From contig JBEKIF010000007.1 in assembly GCA_050011895.1 (NCBI GenBank), positions 1-64,000 on the forward strand: a stretch of DNA of 64,000 bases. The letters are read 5' to 3'. The notes beneath the pieces were generated by a model. It was not told where the DNA came from. It searched no databases and was given only the letters and a program-made list of their open reading frames with translations. Shown here piece after piece: positions 25,433 through 34,754 of this stretch (position 1 is its first letter; each line of letters starts with the position of its first letter). The DNA comes from DATBGO01 sp050011895 (GTDB lineage: Bacteria > Actinomycetota > Actinomycetes > Streptosporangiales > Streptosporangiaceae). A program made the translations under genes and the position numbers.

Positions 25433-26140
25433 TTACGACTCGGCTGGGCCGTCACCGCGGAAGACCGGCACCCGCGGCGCGAACAGGCCCATCGTCCGGC
25501 CAAGCAGCTGCCAGAATCCGGCTGCGTCGGTGGCCCGGCGGACCGGGCCGGCCCCGGTGACCGTCTCGCAGCCGGTCGCCTGAACGGTCACGACCGGCAG
25601 CTCGAGGCCGCGGGCCGAGAAGGTCAGCTGGTAGCTCGTCCCGAGCAGCAGGGCGGGGCAGTTGACGACGCCGCGCGGCATGCCGGGCAGCGCGCACACC
25701 GCCCTGGCCAGTGCCCGGGCGGCAGCGGCATTGGCCACAATGACCTGCTCAGGAAACGGGAAGTGCAGCTCCTGGATCCGGTTCATCCCGCGGCTCCTGA
25801 GAATCACCAGCCGGTTGACCCGGCCGATGCCCGCGCACAGTTCCGGCTGGCCCGCCGTGGCCTTGGCGGACGCAGCCGTGGCCGGCCCGGTGGTGGCGAG
25901 CCCGGTGGTGGCGGGCCCGGTGGTGGCGGGCCCGGTGGTGGCGGGCCCGGTGGTGGCGGGCGCCGTAACGCTCCCGCATCCGGCCAGCACCAGGGATGCC
26001 GCGAGCACCGCGCATCCGGCCAGCGCTGTCAGGCCGGGCGGCGCCGCCACCCGGGAGCGCGCCGCCGGACGGGGCGCCAGTACCGTGCGCCGCTGGCCTG
26101 CGCTCGCGACGCTTGCTCTTAATGCCGACAGGGCGTACAT
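25433..26140 (-). CDS. Lipoprotein with ATTGP repeat linker
   Basis: A 235 aa secreted lipoprotein. ATG 26140 follows GGGAGG. A long basic N-region precedes a hydrophobic stretch and lipobox LVLAGC (Cys about 54). The mature protein begins with a linker of pentapeptide repeats (PATTG) encoded by 15-bp units. A globular domain (about 88-235) contains ELCAGIGRVNRLVILRS, FPEQVIVANAAAARALARAVCAL and NCPALLLGTSYQLTF, with four cysteines. The domain family is not recognised, but it looks like an actinomycete cell-wall-facing lipoprotein. Confidence 0.75.
   Translation of the reverse strand: MYALSALRASVASAGQRRTVLAPRPAARSRVAAPPGLTALAGCAVLAASLVLAGCGSVTAPATTGPATTGPATTGPATTGLATTGPATAASAKATAGQPELCAGIGRVNRLVILRSRGMNRIQELHFPFPEQVIVANAAAARALARAVCALPGMPRGVVNCPALLLGTSYQLTFSARGLELPVVTVQATGCETVTGAGPVRRATDAAGFWQLLGRTMGLFAPRVPVFRGDGPAES
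25886..25960 (-). repeat. 15-bp tandem repeat in lipoprotein gene
   Basis: Five 15-bp units (CCCGGTGGTGGCGGG) encode (PATTG)n in the linker after the lipidated cysteine. Confidence 0.88.
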
Positions 26141-26142
26141 GA

Positions 26143-26379
26143 TTACCTGCCTCCCGGGCCGGCTCCGTCAGTTGGCCTGGGCCGTGCCGCTGGGGCGAAC
26201 CGCTTTCGCCAGTCATCACTTGGACGGCGGCCCGGGCGCCGCGGTTCCGTTTCGAGCACATCCAATATCGCTGCCGCCCTAGCCTCACGGCGCTCGCCGT
26301 TGCCCGGCGCCGTCATCGCCGCGTGGTGCCGGGCGCTGATGTTCCCCGGCGTCGCCAACGTGCGGACCACGGAAACCAT
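26143..26379 (-). CDS. Possible small hypothetical protein
   Basis: 78 aa, with its stop only 2 bp before the start of the lipoprotein gene, which would allow coupling. GC at third positions is high but lower than in neighbours. The middle reads RREARAAAILDVLETEPRRPG and the end is basic and disordered. No family is recognised, and a shorter start at an internal ATG is possible. It may be only an open frame in the leader of the lipoprotein gene. Confidence 0.35.
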   Translation of the reverse strand: MVSVVRTLATPGNISARHHAAMTAPGNGERREARAAAILDVLETEPRRPGRRPSDDWRKRFAPAARPRPTDGAGPGGR

Positions 26380-26469
26380 ATCGCCAGGCTGCCTGGGCTC
26401 CGCGGGCTGATCGAGCTGGACAGCCCGCTCCGGCGGCCCGGCAGCGGCGGCCCGGCAGCGGCGGTCCGG

Positions 26470-26585
26470 CCGCGGCAGTCCGGCCCGCTCCGGCAGTCCG
26501 GCCGCGGCAGTCCGGCCCGCTCCGGCAGTCCGGCCGCGGCAGTCCGGCCCGCTCCGGCAGTCCGGCAGCGGCAGTCCGGCAGCGG
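26470..26585. repeat. 32-bp tandem repeat downstream of uvrB
   Basis: Three perfect 32-bp copies (26470-26501, 26502-26533, 26534-26565; each begins CCGCGGCAGTCCGGCCCGCT) are followed by a partial copy that ends at the uvrB stop. Degenerate related sequence extends left to about 26430. Confidence 0.9.
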
Positions 26586-26586
26586 C

Positions 26587-28722
26587 TCAGACGCCCGCGG
26601 CCTGCATGCCCCTGAGCTCGTGCTTGAGTTCCTTGATCTCGTCGCGGAGCCTGGCCGCGATCTCGAACTGCAGCTCGGCCGCAGCCGTATGCATCTGCTC
26701 GGTGAGCTCGGTGATCAGTGCGATCAGGTCCTCGCGGGCCGGCCCGCCGCCGGGCTCCTGACCGTCCTGACGCGATCCAGCGGCCGCAGCCGCGACGGCC
26801 CGCGCCCGTGACGAGAGGCCAGGCACCGGCGCCTTACCGCGGCTCTGCTGGCGGCCCGATCCGCCGATCAGCTTCTCGGTGTCGGCGTCTTCGCGGGCAA
26901 GCTGGTCCAGGATGTCCGCGATCCGCTTGCGCAGCGGCTGCGGGTCTAGGCCGCGTTCGGTGTTATAGGCAACCTGCCTGGCACGCCGCCTACTGGTCTC
27001 GTCGATCGCCCGCTGCATGGACGGCGTGACCTTGTCGGCGTACATGTGCACCTGGCCGGAGACATTCCTGGCCGCCCGGCCGATTGTCTGGATCAGCGAG
27101 GTCCCCGACCGCAGGAAGCCCTCCTTGTCAGCATCCAGGATGGAGACGAGCGACACCTCGGGCAGGTCGAGGCCCTCGCGGAGCAGGTTGATCCCGACAA
27201 GCACGTCATACTCGCCGAGCCGCAGCTCGCGCAGCAGCTCCACCCGGCGCAGCGTGTCCACCTCGCTGTGCAGGTACCTGGCCCGGATGCCGAGCTCAAG
27301 CAGGTAGTCGGTGAGGTCCTCGGCCATCTTCTTGGTCAGTGTGGTGACCAGCACCCGCTCGAAGCGCTCGGCCCGTTCCCTGATCTCGTGCACCAGATCG
27401 TCGATCTGGCCCTTGGTCGGTTTCACGATCACTTCGGGATCGATGAGTCCGGTCGGCCTGATGACCTGCTCGACTACCTCGCCGCTGACGCGCTGCAGCT
27501 CATACGGGCCGGGCGTGGCCGACAGGTACACTGTCTGACCGATCCGGTCGCAGAATTCCTCCCAGGTGAGCGGCCGGTTGTCGATGGCGCTTGGCAGCCG
27601 GAACCCGTGCTCGACCAGCACCCGCTTCCGCGAGACGTCGCCCTCGTACATGGCACCTATCTGCGGCACCGTGTTGTGCGACTCATCGATCACCAGCAGG
27701 AAGTCCTCGGGGAAGTAGTCCAGCAGGGTATTCGGCGGGCTGCCAGGCTCGCGGCCATCGATGTGCCGCGAGTAGTTCTCGATTCCCGAGCAGCTGCCGA
27801 CCTGCCGCATCATCTCGATGTCGTAGGTCGTGCGCATCCGCAGCCGCTGCGCCTCAAGGAGCTTGCCTGCGCGCTCCATGGCGGCAAGCTGCTCCGCCAG
27901 TTCCTGCTCGATGCCCGCGATGGCGCGCTCCATCCGCTCCGGGCCGGCCACGTAATGCGAGGCCGGGAAGACGTAGAGCTCCTCATCCTCGCTGATCACC
28001 TCGCCGGTGAGCGGATGGAGCGTCATCAGCCGCTCGATCTCGTCGCCGAACATCTCGATCCGGACGGCGAGCTCCTCGTACACCGGGATCACCTCGATGG
28101 TGTCACCCCGGACCCGGAAGGTGCCCCGGGTGAACGCCAGGTCATTGCGCGCGTACTGCATGCCGACCAGCTTGCGGAGCAGCGCGTCACGATCGATCGT
28201 GCCGCCGACCTTGAGCTTGACCATGCGGTCCACGTATTCCTGCGGCGTTCCGAGACCATAGATGCAGGAAACCGATGCCACCACGATCGTGTCCCTGCGG
28301 GTGAGCAGCGAGTTGGTGGCCGAGTGCCGCAGCCGGTCCACCTCATCGTTGATCGAGGAGTCCTTCTCGATGTAGGTGTCCGTCTGCGGGACATATGCCT
28401 CAGGCTGGTAATAGTCGTAGTACGAGACGAAATACTCCACCGCGTTCTTCGGGAGCATCTCGCGCAGCTCGTTGGCGAACTGCGCGGCAAGCGTCTTGTT
28501 CGGCAGCATGACCAGGGCGGGCCGCTGCAGCCGTTCTGCCAGCCAGGCGACCGTGGCCGTCTTCCCGGTTCCGGTGGCCCCGAGCAGCACGGTATCCCTC
28601 GCGCCGGACCGGATTCTCCGCTCCATCTCGGCGATCGCCTGCGGCTGATCGCCGGCCGGCACCATTTCCGTGACAACCTCGAACGGCGCGACGCGCCGCT
28701 GCAGGTCCGTTACCGGTCGCAT
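26587..28722 (-). CDS. uvrB: Excinuclease ABC subunit B
   Basis: A 711 aa DNA damage-recognition helicase of nucleotide excision repair. ATG 28722 follows AGGAGACGCG. Walker A is GATGTGKT, the damage-wedging beta-hairpin region is YYDYYQPEAYVPQTDTYIEK, and helicase motifs V/VI include LREGLDLPEVSL and QTIGRAARN. The C-terminal UVR domain (ALITELTEQMHTAAAELQFE) binds UvrC. A Gln/Arg-rich linker before the UVR domain is normal for actinobacteria. No LexA box was recognised upstream. Confidence 0.97.
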   Translation of the reverse strand: MRPVTDLQRRVAPFEVVTEMVPAGDQPQAIAEMERRIRSGARDTVLLGATGTGKTATVAWLAERLQRPALVMLPNKTLAAQFANELREMLPKNAVEYFVSYYDYYQPEAYVPQTDTYIEKDSSINDEVDRLRHSATNSLLTRRDTIVVASVSCIYGLGTPQEYVDRMVKLKVGGTIDRDALLRKLVGMQYARNDLAFTRGTFRVRGDTIEVIPVYEELAVRIEMFGDEIERLMTLHPLTGEVISEDEELYVFPASHYVAGPERMERAIAGIEQELAEQLAAMERAGKLLEAQRLRMRTTYDIEMMRQVGSCSGIENYSRHIDGREPGSPPNTLLDYFPEDFLLVIDESHNTVPQIGAMYEGDVSRKRVLVEHGFRLPSAIDNRPLTWEEFCDRIGQTVYLSATPGPYELQRVSGEVVEQVIRPTGLIDPEVIVKPTKGQIDDLVHEIRERAERFERVLVTTLTKKMAEDLTDYLLELGIRARYLHSEVDTLRRVELLRELRLGEYDVLVGINLLREGLDLPEVSLVSILDADKEGFLRSGTSLIQTIGRAARNVSGQVHMYADKVTPSMQRAIDETSRRRARQVAYNTERGLDPQPLRKRIADILDQLAREDADTEKLIGGSGRQQSRGKAPVPGLSSRARAVAAAAAGSRQDGQEPGGGPAREDLIALITELTEQMHTAAAELQFEIAARLRDEIKELKHELRGMQAAGV

Positions 28723-28870
28723 CGCGTCTCCTGCTGCTTCACGATTCCACTGTATGGCGGGCGTCCGACAAGGCCGGCCGGCCATCCGCCCGCCGATGGT
28801 GCTCACGCGCGGCAGCCGCTGTGCAGGCCTGGCCGATCGCCACCGAGACTGGCGCGAAGCGGGCGGGACC

Positions 28871-29479
28871 TCAGTTGTTCCGGGCGTTAGCACGCCGGCG
28901 GAGTTCCGCCCACAGCTCGCCGACCTGCCGGTCGAGTTCGGCCAGTGAGCCGGAGTTGTCGATCGCGAGCCCGGCGACCGCCAGCCGCTGCTCCCTGCTC
29001 GCCTGGGCAGCGATCCGGGCCTTAGCCTGATCGCGCGTCAAGGCCCGGTACCTGACCAGCCGCTCCAGCTGAGTCCTTGGCGGCACGTCGACGACTACCA
29101 CGATGTCGTAGGAGCCGGCCAGCCCGTTCTCCGTGATCAGCGGAACGTCGTGGACAACGATCGAACCCGGCCCCGCGGCCTGCTCCAGCTCGCCCATCCG
29201 CTGCGCCACCAGCGGATGGATGATCGCGTTCAGCTTGCCGCGCGCATCATCGTCCCGGAAAACGATCTCGCCAAGCAGAGTCCGGTCCAGGCTGCCATCC
29301 GGGCCGAGTACCGCAGGCCCGAACGCGGCCGTCACGTCGGCCAGGCCGACGGTCCCCGGCGCGACCACCTCCCTGGCCACCGCGTCCGCGTCGATGACGA
29401 CGGCGCCCTGTGCCGCAAGGCGCCTCGACACCTCGCTCTTGCCGGCGCCGATCCCGCCGGTCAGTCCTACCCGAAACAC
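28871..29479 (-). CDS. coaE: Dephospho-CoA kinase
   Basis: A 202 aa kinase for the last step of coenzyme A synthesis. The P-loop GLTGGIGAGKSEVSRRL lies at the N-terminus, followed by VVIDADAVAREVV and VVVDVPPRTQLERLVRYR. The start codon is GTG. It lacks the C-terminal UPF0157/GrpB extension that mycobacterial CoaE carries. It follows rpsA, as is usual in actinobacteria. Confidence 0.96.
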   Translation of the reverse strand: MFRVGLTGGIGAGKSEVSRRLAAQGAVVIDADAVAREVVAPGTVGLADVTAAFGPAVLGPDGSLDRTLLGEIVFRDDDARGKLNAIIHPLVAQRMGELEQAAGPGSIVVHDVPLITENGLAGSYDIVVVVDVPPRTQLERLVRYRALTRDQAKARIAAQASREQRLAVAGLAIDNSGSLAELDRQVGELWAELRRRANARNN

Positions 29480-29511
29480 GTCCCTACCCGGTCTACTACA
29501 TGATCATGACA

Positions 29512-29537
29512 AGTTCCCCGCGGCAGCGCGGGGAACT
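29512..29537 (-). terminator. rpsA terminator hairpin
   Basis: AGTTCCCCGCG and CGCGGGGAACT form an 11-bp stem with a 4-nt loop, extendable with G-U pairs, 33 bp beyond the rpsA stop and before coaE. Confidence 0.75.
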
Positions 29538-29570
29538 CGTCTCGATCGCGGAAAGCCGGTAACTCGGCTG

Positions 29571-31052
29571 TCAGTTCTGGCCGCCAGAGAGCTTGTCCCG
29601 CAGTGCGGCCAGCGCCTCGTCGGAGGCCAGGGTGCCGGGGGCCTCCTGGTCCGGCTCACGCCGGGCCTGGGAGTCATCGGCGGGCTGCTGCTGCTGCTGC
29701 GAACCCGCCGCATCCGACTTACGCGCCTCGACGACCTGCTGCTGGTGCGCCTCATACCGCGAGCGGGCCTCGGCGTACTGGCGCTCCCACTCCTCACGCT
29801 GGGTGTCGTACCCCTCGAGCCACTCGCCCGACTCGGAGTCGAATCCCTCAGGGTAGACGTAGTTCCCCTGCTCGTCGTAGGTGGCGGGCATTCCGTACAA
29901 GGTGGGATCGAAGTCGTCACCGACCGCCTCGCCGATCGTGCCCTCGTTCGCCTGCTTCAGCGACAGGCTGATCCGGCGCCGGTCGAGATCAATGTCGATG
30001 ATCTTCACGAAGATCTCGTCGCCAACCTGGACGACCTGCTCGGGGATCTCGACGTGCCGGTCGGCGAGCTCGGAGATGTGCACCAGGCCCTCGATGCCCT
30101 CCTCAACCCGGACGAAGGAACCGAACGGCACCAGCTTGGTGACCCGCCCCGGTACCACCTGGCCGATCTGGTGGGTGCGGGCGAACTGCTGCCAGGGATC
30201 CTCCTGCGTGGACTTCAGGGACAGCGAGACCCGCTCCCTGTCCATGTCCACGTCGAGCACCTCGACGGTGACTTCCTGGCCCACCTCGACGACCTCGCCT
30301 GGATGGTCGATGTGCTTCCAGGACAGCTCGGAAACGTGCACCAGGCCATCCACGCCGCCCAGGTCGACGAAGGCGCCGAAGTTGACGATCGAGGACACCA
30401 CGCCCTTGCGGATCTGGCCGCGCTGCAGCGTGTTCAGGAAGTTCTGCCTGACCTCTGACTGCGTCTGCTCCAGCCAGGCACGGCGGGACAGGACCACGTT
30501 ATTGCGGTTCTTGTCCAGCTCGATGATCTTCGCCTCGATCTCCTTGCCCACATAGGGCTGCAGGTCGCGGACCCGCCGCATCTCCACAAGCGAGGCAGGA
30601 AGGAAGCCGCGCAGGCCGATATCGAGGATCAGGCCGCCCTTGACGACCTCGATGACGGTGCCGGTGACGACGCCGTCCTCGTCCTTGATCTTCTCGATCG
30701 TGCCCCAGGCCCGCTCGTACTGTGCCCGCTTCTTGGACAGGATCAGGCGGCCTTCCTTGTCCTCCTTCTGCAGGACAAGGGCCTCGATGTGCTCGCCGGT
30801 CTTGACGACATCATGCGGATCGACATCGTGCTTGATCGACAGCTCGCGGGACGGTATGACGCCTTCGGTCTTGTAGCCGATGTCGAGCAGGACCTCGTCC
30901 CTGTCGACCTTGACGACGGTTCCTTCGACGATGTCGCCGTCATTGAAATACTTGATGGTCTCGTCGATCGCGGCGAGGAAGGCCTCCTCGGAACCGATGT
31001 CGTTGACCGCTACTTTGGGGGTCGAGTTGGCCTCGGTGCTGCTCGTCGTCAT
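29571..31052 (-). CDS. rpsA: 30S ribosomal protein S1
   Basis: A 493 aa mRNA-binding ribosomal protein with four S1 repeats (about 40-110, 125-195, 212-282, 299-369), each of the form G-x-V-x-G. Examples are GDIVEGTVVKVDRDEVLLDI and GQIRKGVVSSIVNFGAFVDL. ATG 31052 is the start. The C-terminal 120 residues are acidic and Gln-rich (SQQQQQPADD), typical of actinobacterial S1. A long leader of about 175 nt lies between the promoter and the start and may mediate autoregulation. Confidence 0.97.
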   Translation of the reverse strand: MTTSSTEANSTPKVAVNDIGSEEAFLAAIDETIKYFNDGDIVEGTVVKVDRDEVLLDIGYKTEGVIPSRELSIKHDVDPHDVVKTGEHIEALVLQKEDKEGRLILSKKRAQYERAWGTIEKIKDEDGVVTGTVIEVVKGGLILDIGLRGFLPASLVEMRRVRDLQPYVGKEIEAKIIELDKNRNNVVLSRRAWLEQTQSEVRQNFLNTLQRGQIRKGVVSSIVNFGAFVDLGGVDGLVHVSELSWKHIDHPGEVVEVGQEVTVEVLDVDMDRERVSLSLKSTQEDPWQQFARTHQIGQVVPGRVTKLVPFGSFVRVEEGIEGLVHISELADRHVEIPEQVVQVGDEIFVKIIDIDLDRRRISLSLKQANEGTIGEAVGDDFDPTLYGMPATYDEQGNYVYPEGFDSESGEWLEGYDTQREEWERQYAEARSRYEAHQQQVVEARKSDAAGSQQQQQPADDSQARREPDQEAPGTLASDEALAALRDKLSGGQN

Positions 31053-31235
31053 GTGTAGGTGGGCTCCGGATACGGACAGGGATTTGCGGACGCGCGCTGT
31101 GCATGAAGCACCCGCCACGGGCAAGGGCTACTGGACGTGCCTAGCCAGCTTCGGCCGGCCGCGGCCTGCCTAGAGACGGCCCGCGGGCTGCCTGACCATG
31201 GCGGACTGCAAGAAGAAATACACTGCGCAACGTTC

Positions 31236-31264
31236 AGAATATGAGAGCCAGGCCTACCGGTCAA
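31236..31264 (-). promoter_or_regulatory. rpsA promoter
   Basis: On the minus strand, TTGACC (31259-31264) and TATTCT (31236-31241) are spaced by exactly 17 bp. This is the best sigma70-like promoter in the window. It predicts a leader of about 175 nt before rpsA, containing GC-rich inverted repeats (about 31155-31200). Confidence 0.7.
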
Positions 31265-31330
31265 TCTGGGTCCCTATTCAGGCTGCCTGGCGCCCCATCA
31301 GGCGACCGCCGCCCGCGGGAACCACGCCGG

Positions 31331-34141
31331 TCAGTGCGCGGCCTCCGCCCAGCTCCGCCCGGTCCCCATTGAGACCTCGAGCGGCACAGTCAGGTCGGAC
31401 GCCCCGCACATCGCCGCGTGGACCAGCTCGCGCAGCGGGGCCAGCTCGCCGGGAGCCACCTCGAACAATAGCTCGTCATGGACCTGCAGCAGCATCCGCG
31501 ACCGGAGGCCATGGCCGCGAATGTCGCGGTCCACCGCGAGCATGGCCACCTTGATGATGTCGGCGGCCGACCCCTGGATCGGAGCGTTGAGGGCCATCCG
31601 CTCCGCCATCTCCCTGCGCTGCCTGTTGTCGGAGGTCAGGTCGGGTAGGTAACGGCGGCGGCCGAGCATGGTCTGGGTGTATCCGTCGGACCGGGCCCGC
31701 GCCACGATTTCGTTCAGGTAGTCACGAACCCCGCCGAACTGCCGGAAATACTCGTCCATGAAGGCGCGCGCCTCCTCGGGCGCGACGTGCAGCTGCTGGG
31801 AGAGCCCGTACACCGACAGCCCGTAGGCCAGCCCGTAGTTCATCGCCTTGATCCGGCTGCGCAATTCCCCGGTCACTTCGCCAGGCTCGACGCCGAAGAC
31901 GCTAGACGCCGTCGCAGCGTGAAAATCGTGCCCCGAGCTGAACGCGGCGGCCAGCGCCTCGTCCCCGGATAGGTGTGCCATGATCCGCAGTTCGATCTGG
32001 CTGTAGTCGGCGGTCAGCAGGCAGTCATAGCCGGCCCCAACCACGAACCCGCGCCGGATCCTGCGGCCCTCCTCCGTCCGGATCGGGATGTTCTGCAGAT
32101 TCGGATCGGTCGAGGAGAGCCGGCCGGTAGCAGCGATCATCTGGTTATAGGTGGTGTGGATGCGGCCGTCCTGGCCGGCCATCGGGATCAGCGTGTCCAC
32201 GATGCTCTTCAGCTTCGCGACATCCCGGTGCCTGAGCAGGTGCACAAGGACGGGGTGGCCGGTCTGCGCGAGCAGCCCCGTCAGCGCCTCTGAGTCGGTC
32301 GTGTAGCCGGTCTTGATCCGCTTGGTCTTCGGCAGGCCGAGCTCGGTGAACAGGACTTCCTGGAGCTGCTTCGGCGAGCCAAGGTTGAATTCGTGCCCGG
32401 TGACCGCGTACGCGGCCTGCTCCGCCGACTTGACCTCGCTGCCCAGGCTCGCCGACATGTCAGCAAGGTGATCTGTGTCGGCAGCGATCCCGGCTCGCTC
32501 CATCTCGGCCAGCACGTCGACCAGCGGCAGCTCCACCGCGGTGAGCAGCCGCGTGGCACCGCGGTGCGCCAGATCGGCGTCGAGGGCGTCGGCAAGTTCC
32601 CTGGTGGCCAGGGCGCGTTCCGCGAGCGCAGCGGCCGCCTCGGCCTCGCCGGACATCTCCAGGGTCAGCTGCCCGGTGGCGCTGCCGCCGCCGCGCAGCT
32701 CCCGGTTCAGGTATCGCGCCGCAAGATCAGCGAGGTCGAACGAGCGCTGGCCCGGCAGCGCCAGATAGGCGGCGAGGGCTGTGTCGCTGGTAAGGCCGCC
32801 GAGATGCAGACCGCGTGCCGCCATCGCATGCATCGGGCCCTTGGCGTCGTGCAGCGCCTTCGGCCTCGCCGGGTCGGCGAGCCACTGCGCCAGCGCTTTG
32901 TCGTCATCCTCGGTGAGAGCTGCCGGGTCAATGAAGGCGGCCGCGCCGTCCGGGGTGGCTAGCGCCAGGCCGTCGAGAACGCCGGTGCCGCGTCCCCAGC
33001 TTCCGCTGGCTGCCAGGCCGGTCCGTCCATCCGCGGTCTGCCCATCGCCACTGTGCTCCGTCAGCCAGGCGGCTACCTCCTCCGGCCCGAGCACGGTCAC
33101 ATCGACGTCGAAGCCCTCCGCCGGCCCGGCTGGCTCGCCGGTCCCGGCAGCTCCCGCCGGAGCGGCGATCCCGGCCGGGAATGTCGCGGCCAGCCGCTCC
33201 CGCAGCACGCGGAACTGCAGGGTGTCGAACAGCTGATGGATCTTTTCCCGGTCCCATGGCGCCGGGTGCAGATCCTCCGGCGCGGCCTCCAGCGGCACGT
33301 CAGGGGCAAGCTGGGTGAGCTGGCGGTTGCGCAGTACGGCACCGAGGTGCTCGCGAAGATTGTCGCCCGCCCTGCCCTTGATCTCATCGACTCTGTCGAC
33401 GAGCCCGGCCAGCGAGCCGAACTCCGTCACCCATTTGGCGGCGGTCTTCTCGCCGACTCCGGGGATGCTCGGCAAGTTATCGCTCGGATCACCGCGCAAG
33501 GCCGCGAAGTCGGGGTACTGGGCCGGCGTCAGCCCGTACTTGTCGCTGACCGCCGCCGGCGTGAAGCGAGTCATGTCGCTGATCCCGCGCCGGGTCATCA
33601 GGACGGTCACGTCGTCGCTGACTAGCTGGAGCGCGTCCCTGTCGCCGGTCACGATCAGCACGCTCATGCCCGCTGCGACGGCCCTGACCGTCAGCGTGGC
33701 GATGATGTCGTCGGCCTCGAAGCCCGCTACAGACAGCCGCGGGATGCCCATCGCGTCGAGCACTTCGAAGATCAAGCTCAGCTGGCTGCGGAAGTCTGCC
33801 GGGGTCTCCCGCCGGTTCGCCTTGTACTCGACGTACTGCTCATGCCTGAAGGTCGGCTCGCTCCGGTCGAACGCGACCGCGACATGGGTGGGCTGCTCGT
33901 CGCGCAGCACGTTGATGAGCATCGCCGTGAAACCGTAGACGGCGTTGGTCGGCTGCCCCGTCGTGGTGGAGAAGTTCTCTATCGGAAGCGCGAAGAATGC
34001 CCGGTAGGCCAGCGAGTGCCCGTCAAGGAGGAGCAGCCTGCCGTGACTCTCCGGCCGGGCAGGCTCGGCGCCCGCACGGTCTGGCCCGTGCTGACGCTGG
34101 TCTTGCCCCGGGCCCGGCGCGGGTGTCGGCTTCGTCGCCAC
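31331..34141 (-). CDS. polA: DNA polymerase I
   Basis: A 936 aa polymerase for Okazaki fragment processing and repair. The 5' nuclease domain (about 35-330) has LLLDGHSLAYRAFFALP and GDPSDNLPSIPGVGEKTA. A degenerate 3'-5' exonuclease-like domain is in the middle. The polymerase domain carries motif A (LTADYSQIELRIMAHLSGD), motif B (RIKAMNYGLAYG) and motif C (LQVHDELLFE). As in other actinobacteria the proofreading acidic residues are not evident. The start is GTG 34141. It is divergent from the thioesterase gene. Confidence 0.97.
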   Translation of the reverse strand: MATKPTPAPGPGQDQRQHGPDRAGAEPARPESHGRLLLLDGHSLAYRAFFALPIENFSTTTGQPTNAVYGFTAMLINVLRDEQPTHVAVAFDRSEPTFRHEQYVEYKANRRETPADFRSQLSLIFEVLDAMGIPRLSVAGFEADDIIATLTVRAVAAGMSVLIVTGDRDALQLVSDDVTVLMTRRGISDMTRFTPAAVSDKYGLTPAQYPDFAALRGDPSDNLPSIPGVGEKTAAKWVTEFGSLAGLVDRVDEIKGRAGDNLREHLGAVLRNRQLTQLAPDVPLEAAPEDLHPAPWDREKIHQLFDTLQFRVLRERLAATFPAGIAAPAGAAGTGEPAGPAEGFDVDVTVLGPEEVAAWLTEHSGDGQTADGRTGLAASGSWGRGTGVLDGLALATPDGAAAFIDPAALTEDDDKALAQWLADPARPKALHDAKGPMHAMAARGLHLGGLTSDTALAAYLALPGQRSFDLADLAARYLNRELRGGGSATGQLTLEMSGEAEAAAALAERALATRELADALDADLAHRGATRLLTAVELPLVDVLAEMERAGIAADTDHLADMSASLGSEVKSAEQAAYAVTGHEFNLGSPKQLQEVLFTELGLPKTKRIKTGYTTDSEALTGLLAQTGHPVLVHLLRHRDVAKLKSIVDTLIPMAGQDGRIHTTYNQMIAATGRLSSTDPNLQNIPIRTEEGRRIRRGFVVGAGYDCLLTADYSQIELRIMAHLSGDEALAAAFSSGHDFHAATASSVFGVEPGEVTGELRSRIKAMNYGLAYGLSVYGLSQQLHVAPEEARAFMDEYFRQFGGVRDYLNEIVARARSDGYTQTMLGRRRYLPDLTSDNRQRREMAERMALNAPIQGSAADIIKVAMLAVDRDIRGHGLRSRMLLQVHDELLFEVAPGELAPLRELVHAAMCGASDLTVPLEVSMGTGRSWAEAAH

Positions 34142-34301
34142 GCGGGAAGTCTAGTCGGCTGCCGTGACGTTGGCAGGAAGCCCGTGCCGCCGCCCGGTTG
34201 CTTGAGTGCCTGCCATTCCCGCCAGGGCGACGGTGTCTAGGCTGCTCAGCAGGTAGCTGGTCAGTGGATAGAGGCGCCGTCAGGAACCCGGAGGTGAGCA
34301 G

Positions 34302-34754
34302 GTGGCCGACCACCGCGAACAGCAGATCAGCGAGGCCTTCGAGCGGTACAGCTCGGATTCGCTCGTCAGCCGCATGGGGATCAAGATCCTGGAGGCCACC
34401 GCCAGGCGGGTCGTCGGCACCATGCCCGTCGCGGGCAACACGCAGCCGTACGGGCTGCTGCACGGAGGCGCCTCCTGCGTGCTGGCCGAAACGCTCGGCT
34501 CCCTCGGCTCTGCCATGCACGCCGGGCCTGGCCGCGTCACGATCGGAATCGAGATCAGTGCCACGCACCATCGCGGTGCAGCCGAGGGCGAGGTAACTGG
34601 TGTCGCGACACTCGTGCACGGCGGCCAGACGATGACCACCTACGAGATCATCATCACCGACGACCATGGCAGGCGCGTTTGCACCTCCAGGCTCAGCTGC
34701 CTGCTGCGTGATGCTGTCCCAGGCGGGGCATCCAGCGACCGGCTGGCTGGCTAG
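34302..34754 (+). CDS. PaaI-like hotdog thioesterase
   Basis: A 150 aa acyl-CoA thioesterase (uncharacterized domain 1 family). The start is GTG 34302, preceded by GGAGG. NTQPYGLLHGGASCVLAETLG carries the HGG motif and the following Glu expected for catalysis; IGIEISATHHRGAAEGEV matches the core strands. Actinobacterial homologues next to polA are often annotated as DHNA-CoA or phenylacetyl-CoA thioesterases. The natural substrate is uncertain. Confidence 0.9.
   Translation: MADHREQQISEAFERYSSDSLVSRMGIKILEATARRVVGTMPVAGNTQPYGLLHGGASCVLAETLGSLGSAMHAGPGRVTIGIEISATHHRGAAEGEVTGVATLVHGGQTMTTYEIIITDDHGRRVCTSRLSCLLRDAVPGGASSDRLAG

Noticed and set aside
28723..28870. LexA/SOS box upstream of uvrB
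   Set aside because: No GAAC-N4-GTTC-like or GAACN-type palindrome was found in the gap.
27046..28890. Plus-strand open frame of 614 codons opposite uvrB
   Set aside because: Antisense shadow of uvrB; the real gene has full-length UvrB motifs.
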